Shown: in pieces, positions 21,788 to 36,700 of the stretch
Position numbering within the stretch: position 1 is the stretch's first letter
Layout of the letters: each line of letters starts with the position of its first letter
Source of the DNA: Glandiceps talaboti
Taxonomy: Eukaryota; Hemichordata; Enteropneusta; Spengelidae
NCBI RefSeq assembly: GCF_964340395.1
Contig: NC_135560.1
Coordinates: 22,723,175 to 22,787,174, forward strand
DNA: 64,000 nucleotides
Direction of reading: 5' to 3'
Made by a program: the position numbers and the translations under genes
Notes under the pieces: generated by a model
Databases searched by the model: none
What the model saw: the letters and a program-made list of their open reading frames with translations, nothing else
What the model was told of the DNA's origin: nothing

Positions 21788-24700
21788 TTAAACAGCATTG
21801 TCAATTTCTTGTTCATTTTCCATTTCATCTCTTCTTTCATCATATTCTATGTCATCTCTATTACCTTCCTCATTCTCATCCTCCTCTCCAACATCATTTT
21901 CATCAACTTTGATGTAGTTGGCATCATCTTCAATGTCTCCTTGTTCTCCCTCCTCCTCCTCTAATACCCCTTCACTTTCCTCTTCATCTTCATACTCATC
22001 ATTTTGACCCTCTTGTTTGTATTCTTGTACATCCTCATCCTCATCATCATCATTGTTGAAATTTTCATTGTTCTCTCTGGCTTCATCCATAGCTACTTCA
22101 TTCTCTTCATCAACTTCCTCCATACCCCTATCTTCCATATCTTCATTTACATCAGCTGTTGAAAACAAAAGAATCAATCAGTATAAAACTGGGAAAAGTC
22201 TGACGAAAAACTGCAGGTATCTTCTTTTGGCTTGCTACTCTAAAAAAGAAATTCTCATATATTTTACATTCGGAATGAACACCCACAGCACCACCTAATT
22301 TATGATATCACACTTGAAATTTGACTGAAAAATAGAGAACCATTTCAGAATGAGAGAAAATGAAAGGGAAAAAAATGTATTACACTCGTATTTACTATCC
22401 TATATGTTCTTACAGTTTACATGAGAAAAAATGAAAACTAATGAAAAATTAGCAAGAGACAGAATTGACAACCAAACAGTTACATCGCTGTGTTACTACT
22501 TTTACCACTTGTGGTGATCAATGGCATGATAGTTTTTAATGCATTGAACTAATCTATGCATATTTTACTTTACACAGTCATATCTCCGCCAAGATGGAAG
22601 AAAGTCAAAATACAGGACTGTGAAATGAAGGGTCTGTATCAGCTGCAATTTCACACATCTTATATAATTGCATGATCAGTAAGTATGATCTGACAAGTTT
22701 AAGTACACACACTGTGAACCCCATGGAACACATTTCCTAGAAATAATAATAGCAGCTATGGAAATAGAAGGCTGGAATAAAGACAAAATTCATTGGACAA
22801 AAAGTACTGAGATATCGGGATTGATAAGGGTGGTGGTTAGGGTATAAACAACACTTCAAGCCACTGCATTTGTATGACCTCTACATGCTGGGTATTACTA
22901 CATGCGTCTGATGGCTAGATGGAGAAGTCTTCTAACTGATATAAGGTGAGGGGGAAATGAAACTATCATTATGCAAGCAATACTGTATACCATTTTATAA
23001 ATATAATTGTTTATTTTGTAAATTCTTGAAAAAAATCCACTATGGATGAAACTAGTGACTTTCACAACAAAAAAGATGAAAAAATGATATTGCAAAGTAG
23101 ATTACATCAATACAATTGCAAATAATTGTGCAGCATAAAAAATGGACAATTTTACTGCTTTTTTATCCAGCAAATTCTGATGGGATATTATGTTCATTAA
23201 AAAAGCAAATGAATAACATTATAATGCCTTTTATGTGGTATTCCACATTTCTCATCAATGTCAACTCAAAAGTGGGGAAGACTGCTATTTGTCAATTGCA
23301 AAATACTAACAATGTATGAATAAAACGGTGTACAGTATATCATTTAATAGCAAAGTACAAATACAATAAAACCTGTAGATTAGTAATGTCACAGACCACT
23401 TTCAGATATTACTGTTCACATAGAGGCAAAATTTGTAAGAAATTAACGTTCTCATAATAAAGAATTACAAGTACATTGCAAACTGTCAAATGACAATCTG
23501 AAATCCACAAATGGTAACCACTGTACAAAATATTATCAGAGAATGTTCTTTGAAAATATGTGTACTAGCATGAACTCAATAATACAGGTTTAATAGTGTA
23601 GTGTGTAGATAACCAATAATGAACAAAGTCTGACGGCCAAAATAATTCTTTCAATTTTTTAGAATCTGTTCACAGACATCTGTACATTACTATTATTACA
23701 GGTATGTGACTGCATTTGTAGGATTTATTCCTTAGATAAGATGTTTTCTACATGCATAACAGTCCAAAGCATTCCTAAGATGAAACAAAAGGTGAAACAT
23801 GATGTTAAAACCCAGAATGTATTGATACCTTCCATATCTGCTCTTTCTTCAAACAGTTCATTCTGCTTATTATCATCCACCTGTAACATTCAACCATGTG
23901 ATACCAACCACCAACACCGTTAACGACATGCTTTCACATATTACCATTTACACATAGTAGAAGTGTTTCACTATCCTTTTAACATCAGACATTTTAAGGG
24001 TCTTAACGGTATACTTGTCTTTGTAGCATTCACCTTATTTATGTTTTTGTATTTTATGTGCAGCGCTTTTGAATATTTTAAATAGAAAAGGCACTTTAGA
24101 AAAAAATAAACTTAAACTTAAACTTTCAGAAAGGAAAGGATGTACCTCATACTGCATGTATTCAAGTGCATCACATATGTACACTGCAGATAAAGAATCA
24201 CTTCCTGATTTATATAACCTGGGGTCTTCCTAATGTAAAAGCCATGAGAGTCACCTAGGGCACAAAATGGCCGACGTAGGTTTTGGTTCTGTTTTCATAG
24301 TTCTTATGCTTTATTAATTTTTTCTGTAAGTGGCCATATGGTTGAGGATTGGATATTTATTTTGGATTTTTAATCCATAAAAAACAATTTTATCATGGCT
24401 TCCTACTTGCAAAATCAATATGAAACAACACTAAGTCTGTGTTTGTCAATCTACATTAATGTGTACAAAGTTTACTACTGTACAAACAATAACAAACATT
24501 TTACACATTTATTATGCTTTTGCAATTTAACATAGCCCTTATAGTTACTAACAAAGGCTGTTGAGTTGTTAGTTCCAGCCCAATATTAGCACTAAGCTGT
24601 CCCATACTAGCCTCTGTACTGTACAATAACACTGAAAACACAGCATAAATACACCAATTAACCACATACAATTGTTATGCTACTTTGTTCCTCACAATTT

Positions 24701-27700
24701 CAAATTAACTGCTTTCTTTAAATGCTTCATGTTAAAAAGGGACACACTTAGTAATTTTCTATGGGTCCAACGACTTTCATGAAAAATTATATAAATTTAA
24801 CAATTTCTTAAAATCTATTTGTAAAGTAGCCATGATTATGATGTATCATCATATTTTTCCATTTTCAAGCAGTTTGAACTGTGTTTTTGCTAATGTTTAG
24901 AAACACTCATACCAGAGAGGTAAAACGTAGTAACACTGGCATAGATTTTTATACCTGCAATGATAATTTTGGTGGGGAACCCCAGAAAAATGTACTTGGT
25001 GAACTAGGGTAGATGTTACTTACCTTAAAACCCCTAAAATCACAAATTATTTTAATAAGCCTATTTCCTTCACAAAACCCGACTACTCAGCAATCCATGC
25101 ACTGTTATACATACAACATGTAATTTTTTCACACTTTGAATGAACATTACAAGTTATTTGGCATTTTTTTTGGTACACAATGATGAAGTGGAACCTTTGA
25201 TAATTCTACAGTGATTGTTACGATCACACTGATTGGTATCAAATGAGAATGTCAAGATGACTGACACAGGGGGTGCACTTCTATCCTAATTACCAGTACC
25301 AATTTTGAACACTCCCCAATGATAAATGACTGACACAGGGGGTGCACTTCTATCCTAATTACCAGTACCAATTTTGAACACTCCCAATGATAAATGACCG
25401 ACACAGGGGATGCACTTCTATCCTAATTACCAGTACCAATTTTGAACACTCCCAATGATAAATGACCGACACAGGGGTGCACTTCTATCCTAATTACCAG
25501 TACCAATTTTGAACACTCCCCAATGATTAAGTGGAACCTTTTGACCTTTGTTACTCCTTTTTATTGTTTTTACTTACTCGTTTAATTGTTTTTACTGGCA
25601 GACACTGAAATCTCCTGATACAGATCAATAAAGTGTTATTGTATTACATTGCATTGTATTGTATTGTATTGTATTGTATTGTATTGCATTGATACATAAG
25701 ACTTTCTACAATTACAGGGAGGGTAATACTGCTGTCTTCTCAAATACAATACAATATAGTGGTCTAATTTTAAAAGCAATTGCTGGCTAATTTTATCTAG
25801 GTGTTAAATTTCACTTACCCTCTCCTGCTCATCACCATACTCATCCCGTTCTGAAAGAACAAATCATAATATGCTCTTTAATTGATTAAGATAAAAGCAT
25901 TTTTTTAAACACTTTACATTTCTAAAAAAAAGAAAAATTCTACATGGCAATGCTGCCATGTACACAAATTGGAAATCCGAGCCTGTTTTTGGCAAACAAA
26001 CGGAAAGTGTGACAGTACAGTCAGGCATTCAGTGTAAAGTGTGACAGTACAGTCAGGCATTCAGTGTAAAGTGTGACAGTACAGTCAGGCATTCAGTGTT
26101 ACGTTTCACTTTCACACAATTTTAACAGTGTAGTAATATCGGTAGTTTAATTATAATGTTGAATACCGAAATCTATCAGTATGCATATTACTAGGTTGTA
26201 AGTTTGTTTTCAATTTGAAATTTACCTCTAGCAAACTGCTGTTCCCTTTCACCAATTTCAACTCCACGTGTTTGTTCTACAGGTCTGCCTGCTTCCATCT
26301 CTACCATACCAGGATCTTTTTCCATTGATTGTGCTACAGAGATAAAGACATAGGGATCTATGAGATGGAGGCTTGTGTAATGCCTGCCTATGAGGCCACT
26401 AGTAGATGTAAGTTACTCCAAGGCTGTTACATAGCAACTATTTCCCGAGGCTGAAAGAAAATAGTTGCTGCATAACAGCATGAGGGGTATTATGATGTCT
26501 ACTAGTGCCCAAATAAAGCCAGGCAATAAGGCTTTTATAACCCATCACATTCTCATGCACATATTCTTTCTGGAGTTGAAGTAAATCATCCGTAGTACTC
26601 CTGGATACTGTAATAGTGCCCTAGGGAAAATAAAATGAATACTGTACTATGTATGTAAAATAGAGGTCACTATGGGTCACTAGTCCATACCATGTGATAT
26701 GGTCTAAGCCAATCGCTGATGGCTGTATGAAAATGATGTATTATAAATTTTGAGTCATTTCCATACCTTTCAATAAATGGAACAGTTCTTGTGTGTATTT
26801 TATTTTAAAAAAAGAGATATTTGTGAGTACAAGTAAGTTGTTTATAATGCTTTACTTTGATAAATGATAATATGTGACACTTCTAAAAAAAAAAAACACT
26901 TTACAAGGTTTTGGTCCTGGGTGGATTAACGTTGCATATGGTGGATGTTGAATTCTAGTAACCCACCACCCCAACCCATTTATTGCTTGAGATTCAGAAT
27001 GGGATGTGAATGGCTATTAGATCACAGGTAGCACTACATCAATACATAACAATTTAAAAGGTTGGCAAACTAGAAAAATAGAAATATGGCCAAAAACAAC
27101 AAATCAAGTCGTCTCCTCAATCAGATTGATTGTGTAAGTATAACTTACCTGGTCTATTCATATCACTAGGAGGTGCAACCCTGCAAATAATCACAAGAGA
27201 TACAATTACAAAGAGTATAAAACATTTTGAACACTGCCTCGATAAACTAACCGGTTTTATCAAACTAAACTCATCTAAATATCTAGAGTATTAGTACATA
27301 ATGGTGAGGGCAGTGTAAACTAGCATACATTTCATAACCTAGTATCGATGATATTGGTTTAAGGCTGAAGTGAAATAATGACATTTTCAGATAAAAATCA
27401 CTAATATCATTTTTTCTTTAAAGTGTCTTACTTCTTTTACACAACCCCATTTATTATTTTCATTTTCACTTATTTACACAGAGTCTATTTTAGAATGGAA
27501 ATGAAGTGTTGAAAATGATCTACTTTCGACAGTGTTTCCATACCATTGCATTTTCATGTGCGTTTTTGTCACCTCTGTAAAAACGGTAGGAGGATATGCA
27601 ACAAAATAGTTGTTTTCATTTGAAATGGTATTATGTATTAAAATAGGACCTAAGGCACAAATAATAGGCTGGAGAACTTGGATAGATTTACAGCCCTTAA

Positions 27701-30700
27701 CAAAAAAGCTAAACACTGATTATACAAGCACTAGTACTTCAGAAGAGGTTTACATACTGTTCAACCCCTCATCACTAAATTTGGATCATTCTGTCAGCTC
27801 CAGTTTAAACACTGACATAAGACAATATATGCATATTTCTAAATCAAAAAGTGGAAGAAGAGAACTTGTATGTGAAAGAATAGGATATTTTACCCTATAT
27901 TCTGCTCTTGAAACTCTAGCTTGTTTTCTTCTTGTTCTTGTTCATTGGGTGGAGCTGGAGCTTGATCTTTGCCCTACAAGTATGAATCATGTACACAATG
28001 TGAAGCCAATGTTATGTCTTTATGTATAGTATCATATTGACCATAGTTACCATAAGTAAAACATACACCACAAGTTATACACTTTCATCACACACATGAT
28101 ACATGTAAAATGATTCTGTAGCTGACCAATAACTTATACATCATGTCATTTTCAAAATAGTTTTCAAGGCACTTATAGAACAGTAGATTCAACCCTATAA
28201 TTTTTCTGAACACCCTTTAATGACTTGGTTTCTGTAACTCTATTACACCTTTTAAATAGGGTGTCAGGCTTTAAAGGGTTAATTAACACAACAATACACT
28301 TTTTTGCTAAGTAATCTGCCCACAACTCTTTCATTATTTCTGAGGAGAATGGTTGTATACTTTAAACACAGGGTATGTTCCGTATAGCATCTTTTACAAC
28401 TTTAAGTCAGCTTGCTAAAAATCTCTGATCAATACAACATTCACAATGTTTTGTCATTATCATATATAGAATTTCTTCCTATAGAATTCAATGGACAGCA
28501 CTTGCATCGAATCCATGCAATAATTTTCTGTATAGCACCCTGACAAACTATGCCCAAATATGGTAAGTGGCACATAAACTATGCCCAAATGTGGTAAGTG
28601 GCACATAAACTATGCCCAAATATGGTACGTGGCAATAACTATGCCCAAATATGGTAAGTGGCACATAAACTATGCCCAAATATGGTAAATGGCACATAAA
28701 CTATGCCCAAATATGGTAAGTGCCATATTCATTGATATCCGTTTGCTCAGTGATGTGGTTTTCATTTTAGTTATCAATAGCACAAAACAATTCTTCACTA
28801 TCAACTCATGTGGATGTTTCTGTGCCACTACATAGGATATATCACTACATGTTAAAACCTTTACAGCCCAGATAGGGGTTTTGTGGACCCTGATAGTACA
28901 GCTTACAGGCACTCCCAAGGTGAACCCTTACACTGTACAACCTCGGTCTGCAAAACCCATGTCTGGTCTATAAAGAGAAGTATAATACAGTCCACTGCAT
29001 ACATGATGACATATCTACAACTTGACTATAGACCAAATGTTCTCACCAGATAATGAAATGACTTGTGGGTAAAAACAGAATTGTTGTCAAATCTATATCT
29101 ATTACATTCAAGGGTAAAATTCACTGCCCTACGTAAAACTCTTCATCACTCAAAGTTTGATGTCTTGTGGCAACAGCTACACAACCATAATACAAAACAT
29201 TCATTGGTAAGTATAACCTCTCCTTTACAACACTGAAACCAACACCCTCATATTAACAACTATTAATTGTCTTTGCATGTACCTTATTTATGTCAACCAG
29301 CAAACTTATAATGTTCATCACACCCTGTTAGTTCTTACCACATGCTTACCGATGCAGTACACTCAGGATAATTACACAATTTCAAACTGGATGAGACCAA
29401 ATCTTCTGTTAAAACCATATCAATATTGTCTGAGGTTATCCACATAATTTTGAAATAAGTTTAGTAACTATATTTACATCAGACATCCCCAGGCTCAAAA
29501 ACACCAAACATATCCTTTTGTAAAGTAACACTCAGTACAATCAGAAAGGCCCACTGACTCACTATTATGGGACCCCTTACCAACTATCTTAAAACCCACT
29601 GTACCATAATACCCCATTCAGACTACCACCAACTATCCCCCTCCTTCAGCCTATCATTATGAGATCCCTGTTGAACTGTATAAGACTGCCCAGATATCGC
29701 CCTGCCACCTAGGCCACTGCTACATGTACCATTCCATGGAGTTCCGACAAAGCATTGCCGGGGAGGGGGAGGGGAGGCTGTCGTGCAGAAGGATGACAAG
29801 CAATAGTAAGCAATGATAGCAAAGATGCAGCATATAAACTTATTCAAACATTGCATGCGTAGGCTTTGTTGATTTACTTGCACTAGTCACTATGTCTTAT
29901 ACAGACAGCTTCAGATAGTTGATATTGATGAATCTGTCGACTTTGTATATTAGCTTATACTAAGCACACAATTCCTAGTATGTACATGTACATGTTAGTA
30001 TAAAGCACCCTCAAGCATTTAGTTATCAAGCACAAACATTATCATTAGCAAGCACTGTGAAAATGATAAAACAAATGCACAGTCTGTGCATACCATGCAA
30101 GTTAGACAGATAAAGCATATACGAACACTGAGGAATCTACATTTGCCAAACATAATATTTCTGGATACCTGATCTGTGGCAGTAAAATACCTTCACTTAT
30201 TATTATTGTGTATGTGGATGCCAGTATGCATCTACCAGTGTGTGTTTTTACACCACCATTTGTAGTTACTGTAATTTAATCAACTGATTTCAAACATCTG
30301 GTCTCTTAAATTTATTACATGTGGAAGACAGGCTGATTAACTACAATGTTGAAAAACTCCAGAATCAGTCTTAGTTTTGCTATATTTTACTCAGTGTTAA
30401 TACTTTTCTTTGATAACACCGATTTAGGACTAAATATTTGAGAGTATATATACAATTTGGCAAATGTACAATTCCTTGTGAAAAGGTTAACCTGCCTGCA
30501 GAATAGGGTAAGGATATGGCTGCGGTGCAACATTAACTTCGGAAGCAGTTAAAATTGAATCTTGATCTGTAATGGAAGCAAAAGATTTGCCACTGTCCTC
30601 AGACAGACTGTTTTGTGAGAGAGTGGTGGGCAAGACATCATGGGCTTTGTTCAATTCTGTAGCATAGTCACCACCTGCATTACCAGGTGGCAACAGTTCA

Positions 30701-33700
30701 TTTCCTGGTTGATACTCTTGGCGATAGAGGGGTTGCTCCTGAGGAATGTTATCTTGTAGCTGATATTTCTTGATGTTTGTTTCATCACCATCATACCTAA
30801 ATCCTTCTGGTTCCCTAAGTATGTCATTTTGTTGATCTGGCTGTGCCCATTGGTTTTCAAAGGGTCGCAAGTTATCCCCAAATATGGCCTGGTCCCTATA
30901 TACTTGATTTGGATTTTGCGGATCCTCAAACCTTTCCTGAACATTGCTTACTTCAGGATTTTCTTGTTGCACTTCGCCAATCTGTTGCTGCTGTTCTTGT
31001 TGTTCTTCTTCTTGTTCTGCTGGTTGCTGTTCACCAAACTGTTGCTGCTGTTCTACAGGTTGTTCCCCTTGTTGCTGTTCACCAAACTGTTGCTGCTGTT
31101 CTACAGGTTGTTCCCCTTGTTGCTGTTCACCAAACTGTTGCTGCTGTTCTACAGGTTGTTCCCCTTGTTGCTGTTCACCATACTGTTGCTGTTGTTCTAC
31201 AGGTTGTTCCCCTTGTTGCTGTTCACCATACTGTTGCTGCTGTTCTACAGGTTGTTCCCCTTGTTGCTGTTCACCATACTGTTGCTGTTGTTCTGCAGGT
31301 TGCTGTTCTTGTGGCTGTTGTCCATACAGCTCTTCTTGTTTCTGCTGCTGTTCTAATTGCTGTTCACCTTCGTGGTGTAGTTCCCCTTGTTGTTGTTGAC
31401 TAACGTAATTTGGGAGATGCTGCTGTCCAGGCTGGTGTGCAACTTGTTGCTGCATTGTGATCAGCTGACGTCGGAGCTCTGACATTGATTGATCCATTGC
31501 TTGTCTTGTTTCTTCACATTGTTTGACCTGTTCTTCAAATGCCTGTTTTTCAGCACCAACTTTATCTAAATCCTGCAAGAGTTGCGATTTGGATGCACCA
31601 AATTCAACATTTTCTTGACCAAGTTTTTCACAATTGGATTTCAGATCTTGATGTACAACTGTAAAAAATAAGACATTTTATAGAAATAATATTAACCCTT
31701 AAGAATGTACATGAATTTATTTGGTCAATGATATCACAAACCATGTACGTTACTCTCATAGGATATACACAGAAACCTCCACTTTGTTGTCCATTATGAA
31801 ACCTATAGCTGACATACTTCAAGTCATCAATTTTTACACTTTTTGAGGATGACTTTAATGTTTACCTACAGTGATCATCATTATCACAAACACCTACTTT
31901 ATCACTGGTACCACCGCCACTACTACGATCACAAACATCAACTTTACCCGCTAGTACCACCACCACTACCACTATCACAAACACCAACTTTACCAGCTAG
32001 TACCACCATCATTGCCACCACTATCACAAACACCAACTTTACCACTAGTACCACCACCACTACTGCGATCACAAACACCAATTTTACCCGCTAGTACCAC
32101 CACCACTACCACAAACACCAACTTTACCCGCTAGTACCACCACCACTACTATCACAAACACCAACTTTACCAGCTAGTACCACCACCACTACCACTATCA
32201 CAAACACCAACTTTACCCGATAGTAACACACCACTACCACTATCACAAACACCAACTTTACCAGCTAGTACCACCACCACTACCACTATCACAAACACCA
32301 ACTTTACCCGCTAGTACCACCCCACCACTACCACTATCATAAACACCAACTTTACCAGCTAGTACCACCACCACTATCACAAACACCAACTTTACCACTA
32401 CCACCACCACATCACATAGCCTGGACTGGGTGACTCCAGGGCAAACCTGTGGACTGACTGGGAAAGCCTTGAAAGTCTCAGAGACATGATATGAATTGGA
32501 ACATGCAACACAGCTATCATGTAGTCCCCCCCCCCTCCCCCCTCAAGAAACTGAAATGTGTGGTTGTGGTTATGAGTGTATTCATCTGCACAAAAAGAAA
32601 ATTGCTGAGAGGAATTCCCGGCACAAAAATAAACATCTATACCTTTAGGTGAGTATGACTGATACTGTATGTTATGTGTTGGTGCCATTCAATCATACAA
32701 AATTACAGACTACATAATCTAAATGACACTAGTTCATATAGATTTGTTCAAATGATCACTTGGCAACACAGGAATAAAACTGATGAAATATTGCACATAA
32801 ATCTGTAATCACAGCTTTGTTCCAGCTTTGGTCCATCAGTTCTCCTTAGTGATACTGCACTCTCTTAAATCAAGTTTGATCATGAAACAGTAACAGCTTG
32901 GTGGGTTGCAAAATGAATCTCCGTTCCCTTTTCTGCATTATCAAATTGTAACAGCTTTCTTGCAATGCATGACCTGTACAATGATTTATTACCCATCATG
33001 CTATGGAGTATTTAAAAATGCTTCAATGTAGTCATCAAATAAGACACTTATTATAGACAATGCAGGGTTCGCCACAATTTTGTAAAATGAAAGGGTGGTC
33101 TCATTTACATATTAATTTGCATACCATAAGCATATTTCCAGATCATAACATTTGACAATGGAAAAAATGTTTTCAACACCAAAAAAAGGCTTAAAATGAA
33201 TTAAATTCCTATTTTTGACAATGAGAAAAACAAAAGTATAAAGAAATTATTTCAGTTAAAAAATTTCATATTTAATAATAGCATAATTCACCATGGTAAC
33301 AACAGAGGGGCAGCCAACACAAATAAAGGGATGAATCCACAAACAGGGGTGGCCCATGAAAACAGGGGGGAGGTGCACCCCTCAAAACACCTCATGGAGA
33401 AGACTGCAATGAATTATTCCAATACATTTTCTTACTCCTAAATAGTATGTGTACAGTTAGCAGGACTCTCCCTTTGTCTTAGTCTTACCTTTAAGTTGGG
33501 ATAGTGCTAGATGACCTTCTGAACTGTTTCTTCGCAGTAGTTCCTATAGATCCATTCAGAAAAACAAAACATATCAGTTATAACATGTAGATTTAACTCT
33601 TTCAGGTCAGCTTAATCAAAAGTACAAAAATGTACCCATGTTTGTAAAACGCTGAAAGCACAACATGCAATACTATGTGAGTATTTTTCTGTTCTGACTT

Positions 33701-36700
33701 AAGGCACGTAGGGCCGGTGGCCTATAGTGCAAAATAAAGATTATTATTAAATTGGATGGCTTGTATCATATTGCATGACACGTGTACTATATCAAAGGAC
33801 ACGACACATCATATTAAATTGCATGACATGCCTATTTGACTTCTATCTACATGGTAAAATAATCAACCTTCCTATATCTCAATTATAAAGGCAGGGTGTC
33901 TACCAGACTAGGTCTCCCACTGTCAGTGTAAATTAAATCCTTTGCACATTTTCAGTTATTCAGTTATTAATAAAGTTTAAACCTATCTGAATTATTTCTA
34001 CATGGTTCCATAGACTCTCCCCTCCACTGTCTATGATGGTACATCAGACAACATACATATAAGTCCACAGTCTATGTCCCACTTTCACTCTTCATTCTTT
34101 TAAAATTTTTTAGCTATTGACATGTAACTACTTGTAAATGTATAAAGTATGGTACAATTTTAATTTTGTGATCAGAAAATCTATTTTTTTTCTGATTTGT
34201 GAGAATTTAATAGACAATCCCATTGTAAATATAACATACACGCATCAATAATGTGATCATGCCAAACTTATAACGTACACGCATCAATCATGTGATCACG
34301 CCAATCTTAATACACACACATACAACAGATGTGTATGTAGAATTCAATTTATTTACCACATATGTGCAGAAATAAATTCATTTTTTGATTATACCACAAA
34401 TCATATGTCTGGTGTTTTTTAGTAATTATCAATCAAGAACCTTGGTTGTATTTAGGCCTTTGTAATTCTAATAGTTGATTCCAACCTGCTATTTTCAAGA
34501 TAGAAATTAATCAGTAACATCATAATCATATCATATTTGGTTGTGTAAACTTTGCATGATACTACCATTATTGTGAGTACAAAACACACCCATTTGTGTT
34601 TCATCTGCTCTTTGAATATTCACTGTACTCAATGTAGGTACTTCAAAGCATGTTTTGGGTTTATAAGAAATACACTTTGAATAAAAACTCATATCTCAAT
34701 CTATAATGCTCAGTATTCATGCTTAAGTCCAAAGAAATTCAAAATCTTACATTTCGTCAAAGTAATATCTTGCACCCGATAAATCGCCATTTTTAAGTAA
34801 TTATTTGGATTACCACCTGAATGTGAACAGTTTCAAGCACTCCCCCCTCTTAATATTTACTTCAAATTTCTATCCCATATATTTACGTTTGTATCTTTTT
34901 TGTATAAAAGTTATTAAAACAGCTAGGAGGTACAGTATTAACCTTCCATATTCAATTCAATTCTCCTAAATTAGTTTTTTTTTTTTTTTTTTTTTATAAA
35001 ACTCACCAAACAGGATTTAAAAAAAATGAAAAATCTTGAAACTTATAAGTACATAAATTATTAAAAGTACATTTTCTATAGTGTACTGAAATCATTGCGA
35101 TACTTGAAATAATTCTACAGTTTATGTATGTAACAACTGTCACCACTCTGAGTTTGGATTCAATCCTCAGTATATAACTCAACAGATGGGCAAAGCAAAT
35201 CAACCGATACTTATTAATCTGTAGAAATACAAATTTGAGTGAAAACACAACACTGTGTAAGCAAACTACGAACACATGCTGCATACCAGGATTAAAATCC
35301 CTTCCACATATACACATAAATCCTAGTTGTGATTTTAGTGATGCAATGCTTTAGTGCATGGGACTTGTCTCTTGTTCTGCCCTCATGCGTATGCACAAAA
35401 ATTGGCCGTGTTGTTAAACGATTGTTGGTAATTTCGATAAAGTTGCAATATCCGTAGAATAACTAATCGCATTACAGGTCAAAGTTAATGTGTATGCATC
35501 ATTTCATGTTGCTGTCAGTACATATAATGAGATGATAGTGGCCAGGGGTGAACAAATCATTTTGTGAACTGGTGGTCCCCGGACCAGTGCCTTAAAAAAT
35601 CCAGTGGTATTGCTGAAAGAATTAGTGGTCCCAGGCCCGCTAATGTGAAACATTAAATCTTGCCTATGAATCTGTATATACAGACAACTTTTTAACATAG
35701 TTATTAACAGTAAGGTACTGGTCCAACGGACCAGACAAGTTAAAATTTGTTTGGCCCACCCAATAAAATCGCTAGTCCCAGACCCAAGACCAGTGGATTT
35801 GTTCACCCTTGGTGGCTATACCTAAATACAATGACGATACAATAAAACTTGGGTATGCTGAGATGGAAGACTTCTAAATACAGGTTACTGACACAGACAG
35901 GTACATGTATCTAGCTGGGAAGGGCGTTTGCTGATGCGATTACTGTATCATAACACTACCTCATAATCATCAATATTTGTAGCAAGGCAACTCCAATGAA
36001 ATTCACTAGTTGTTTGGGCTAAAGTGCAGTGCAATAGTCCAATAAAATTAGAAATTAGATGAAAATTTATAAATGTATTCCAATAACTAACTTAATTTTT
36101 AGAGTTTGCATATATTGACACCAGTAAAAGCCTTAAAGTGCCCCTCTGTAAATTATACTTTGTCACTTTGCTACAAATGAGGTATGTACAACCGGCATGC
36201 CATGACTTTTTGGATTTGTACTCAGAGGAGACTTGAAAAACTGAATTTTTCATCAAACCGTTACCTTTATTGCCATTTTTCTGCACATCATGTTGTAGAG
36301 AAAGGGGTGGTGGGCCAAAAAGTTGCTTATAATCAGTCAGTTAGTATCAAATAATTTAGCACCAGACTATCTAAATATATTCAAACCTGTTGAGAGTGTA
36401 CATAGTTATCGACCGAGATCAACATCTAGGAATGATTGGCACATACCTAAACATTCTACTCAGATTTTTAAGAAAAGTTTTGTTTTTAATGGAGTTAAAA
36501 TCTGGAATAGTCTCCTGAAGGACCTTAGAACATCTACTAGTTTGAATTCTTTTAAAATGAAATGTAAATCTCACTTTTTATATCAAATGTAATTTTTCTG
36601 ATTTACTACCCTCGTGAGTCAGTCATTATTATTATTTTACCAACTTCTTAATTTGTCATTATTTATTTTTTTCTATATGTTAATGTAAACATTGTAAATT

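Larger units (their letters stand above)
23881..25818 (-). other. GOLM intron 7 with retroposon remains
   Basis: Donor GTAAGT (25818) and acceptor AATGTTACAG (23882-23881). It contains plus-strand retroposon-like 3' tails at about 24040-24120 (GTGCAGCGCTTTTGAATATT, then an A-rich end) and 25555-25695 (ACAGATCAATAAAGTGTTAT then (ATTGT)n), and a four-copy 66-bp repeat at 25255-25520. Confidence 0.75.

Noticed and set aside
21788-22177. Acidic Asp/Glu-rich frame considered as a separate gene
   Set aside because: It joins in phase to upstream exons as the last exon of the GOLM gene, after the acceptor at 22157-22156.
30829-31403. Leu/Phe-, Val/Ala- and Cys/Ser-rich plus-strand frames of 150-186 codons
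   Set aside because: Shadows of the Gln-rich GOLM coding repeat on the opposite strand.
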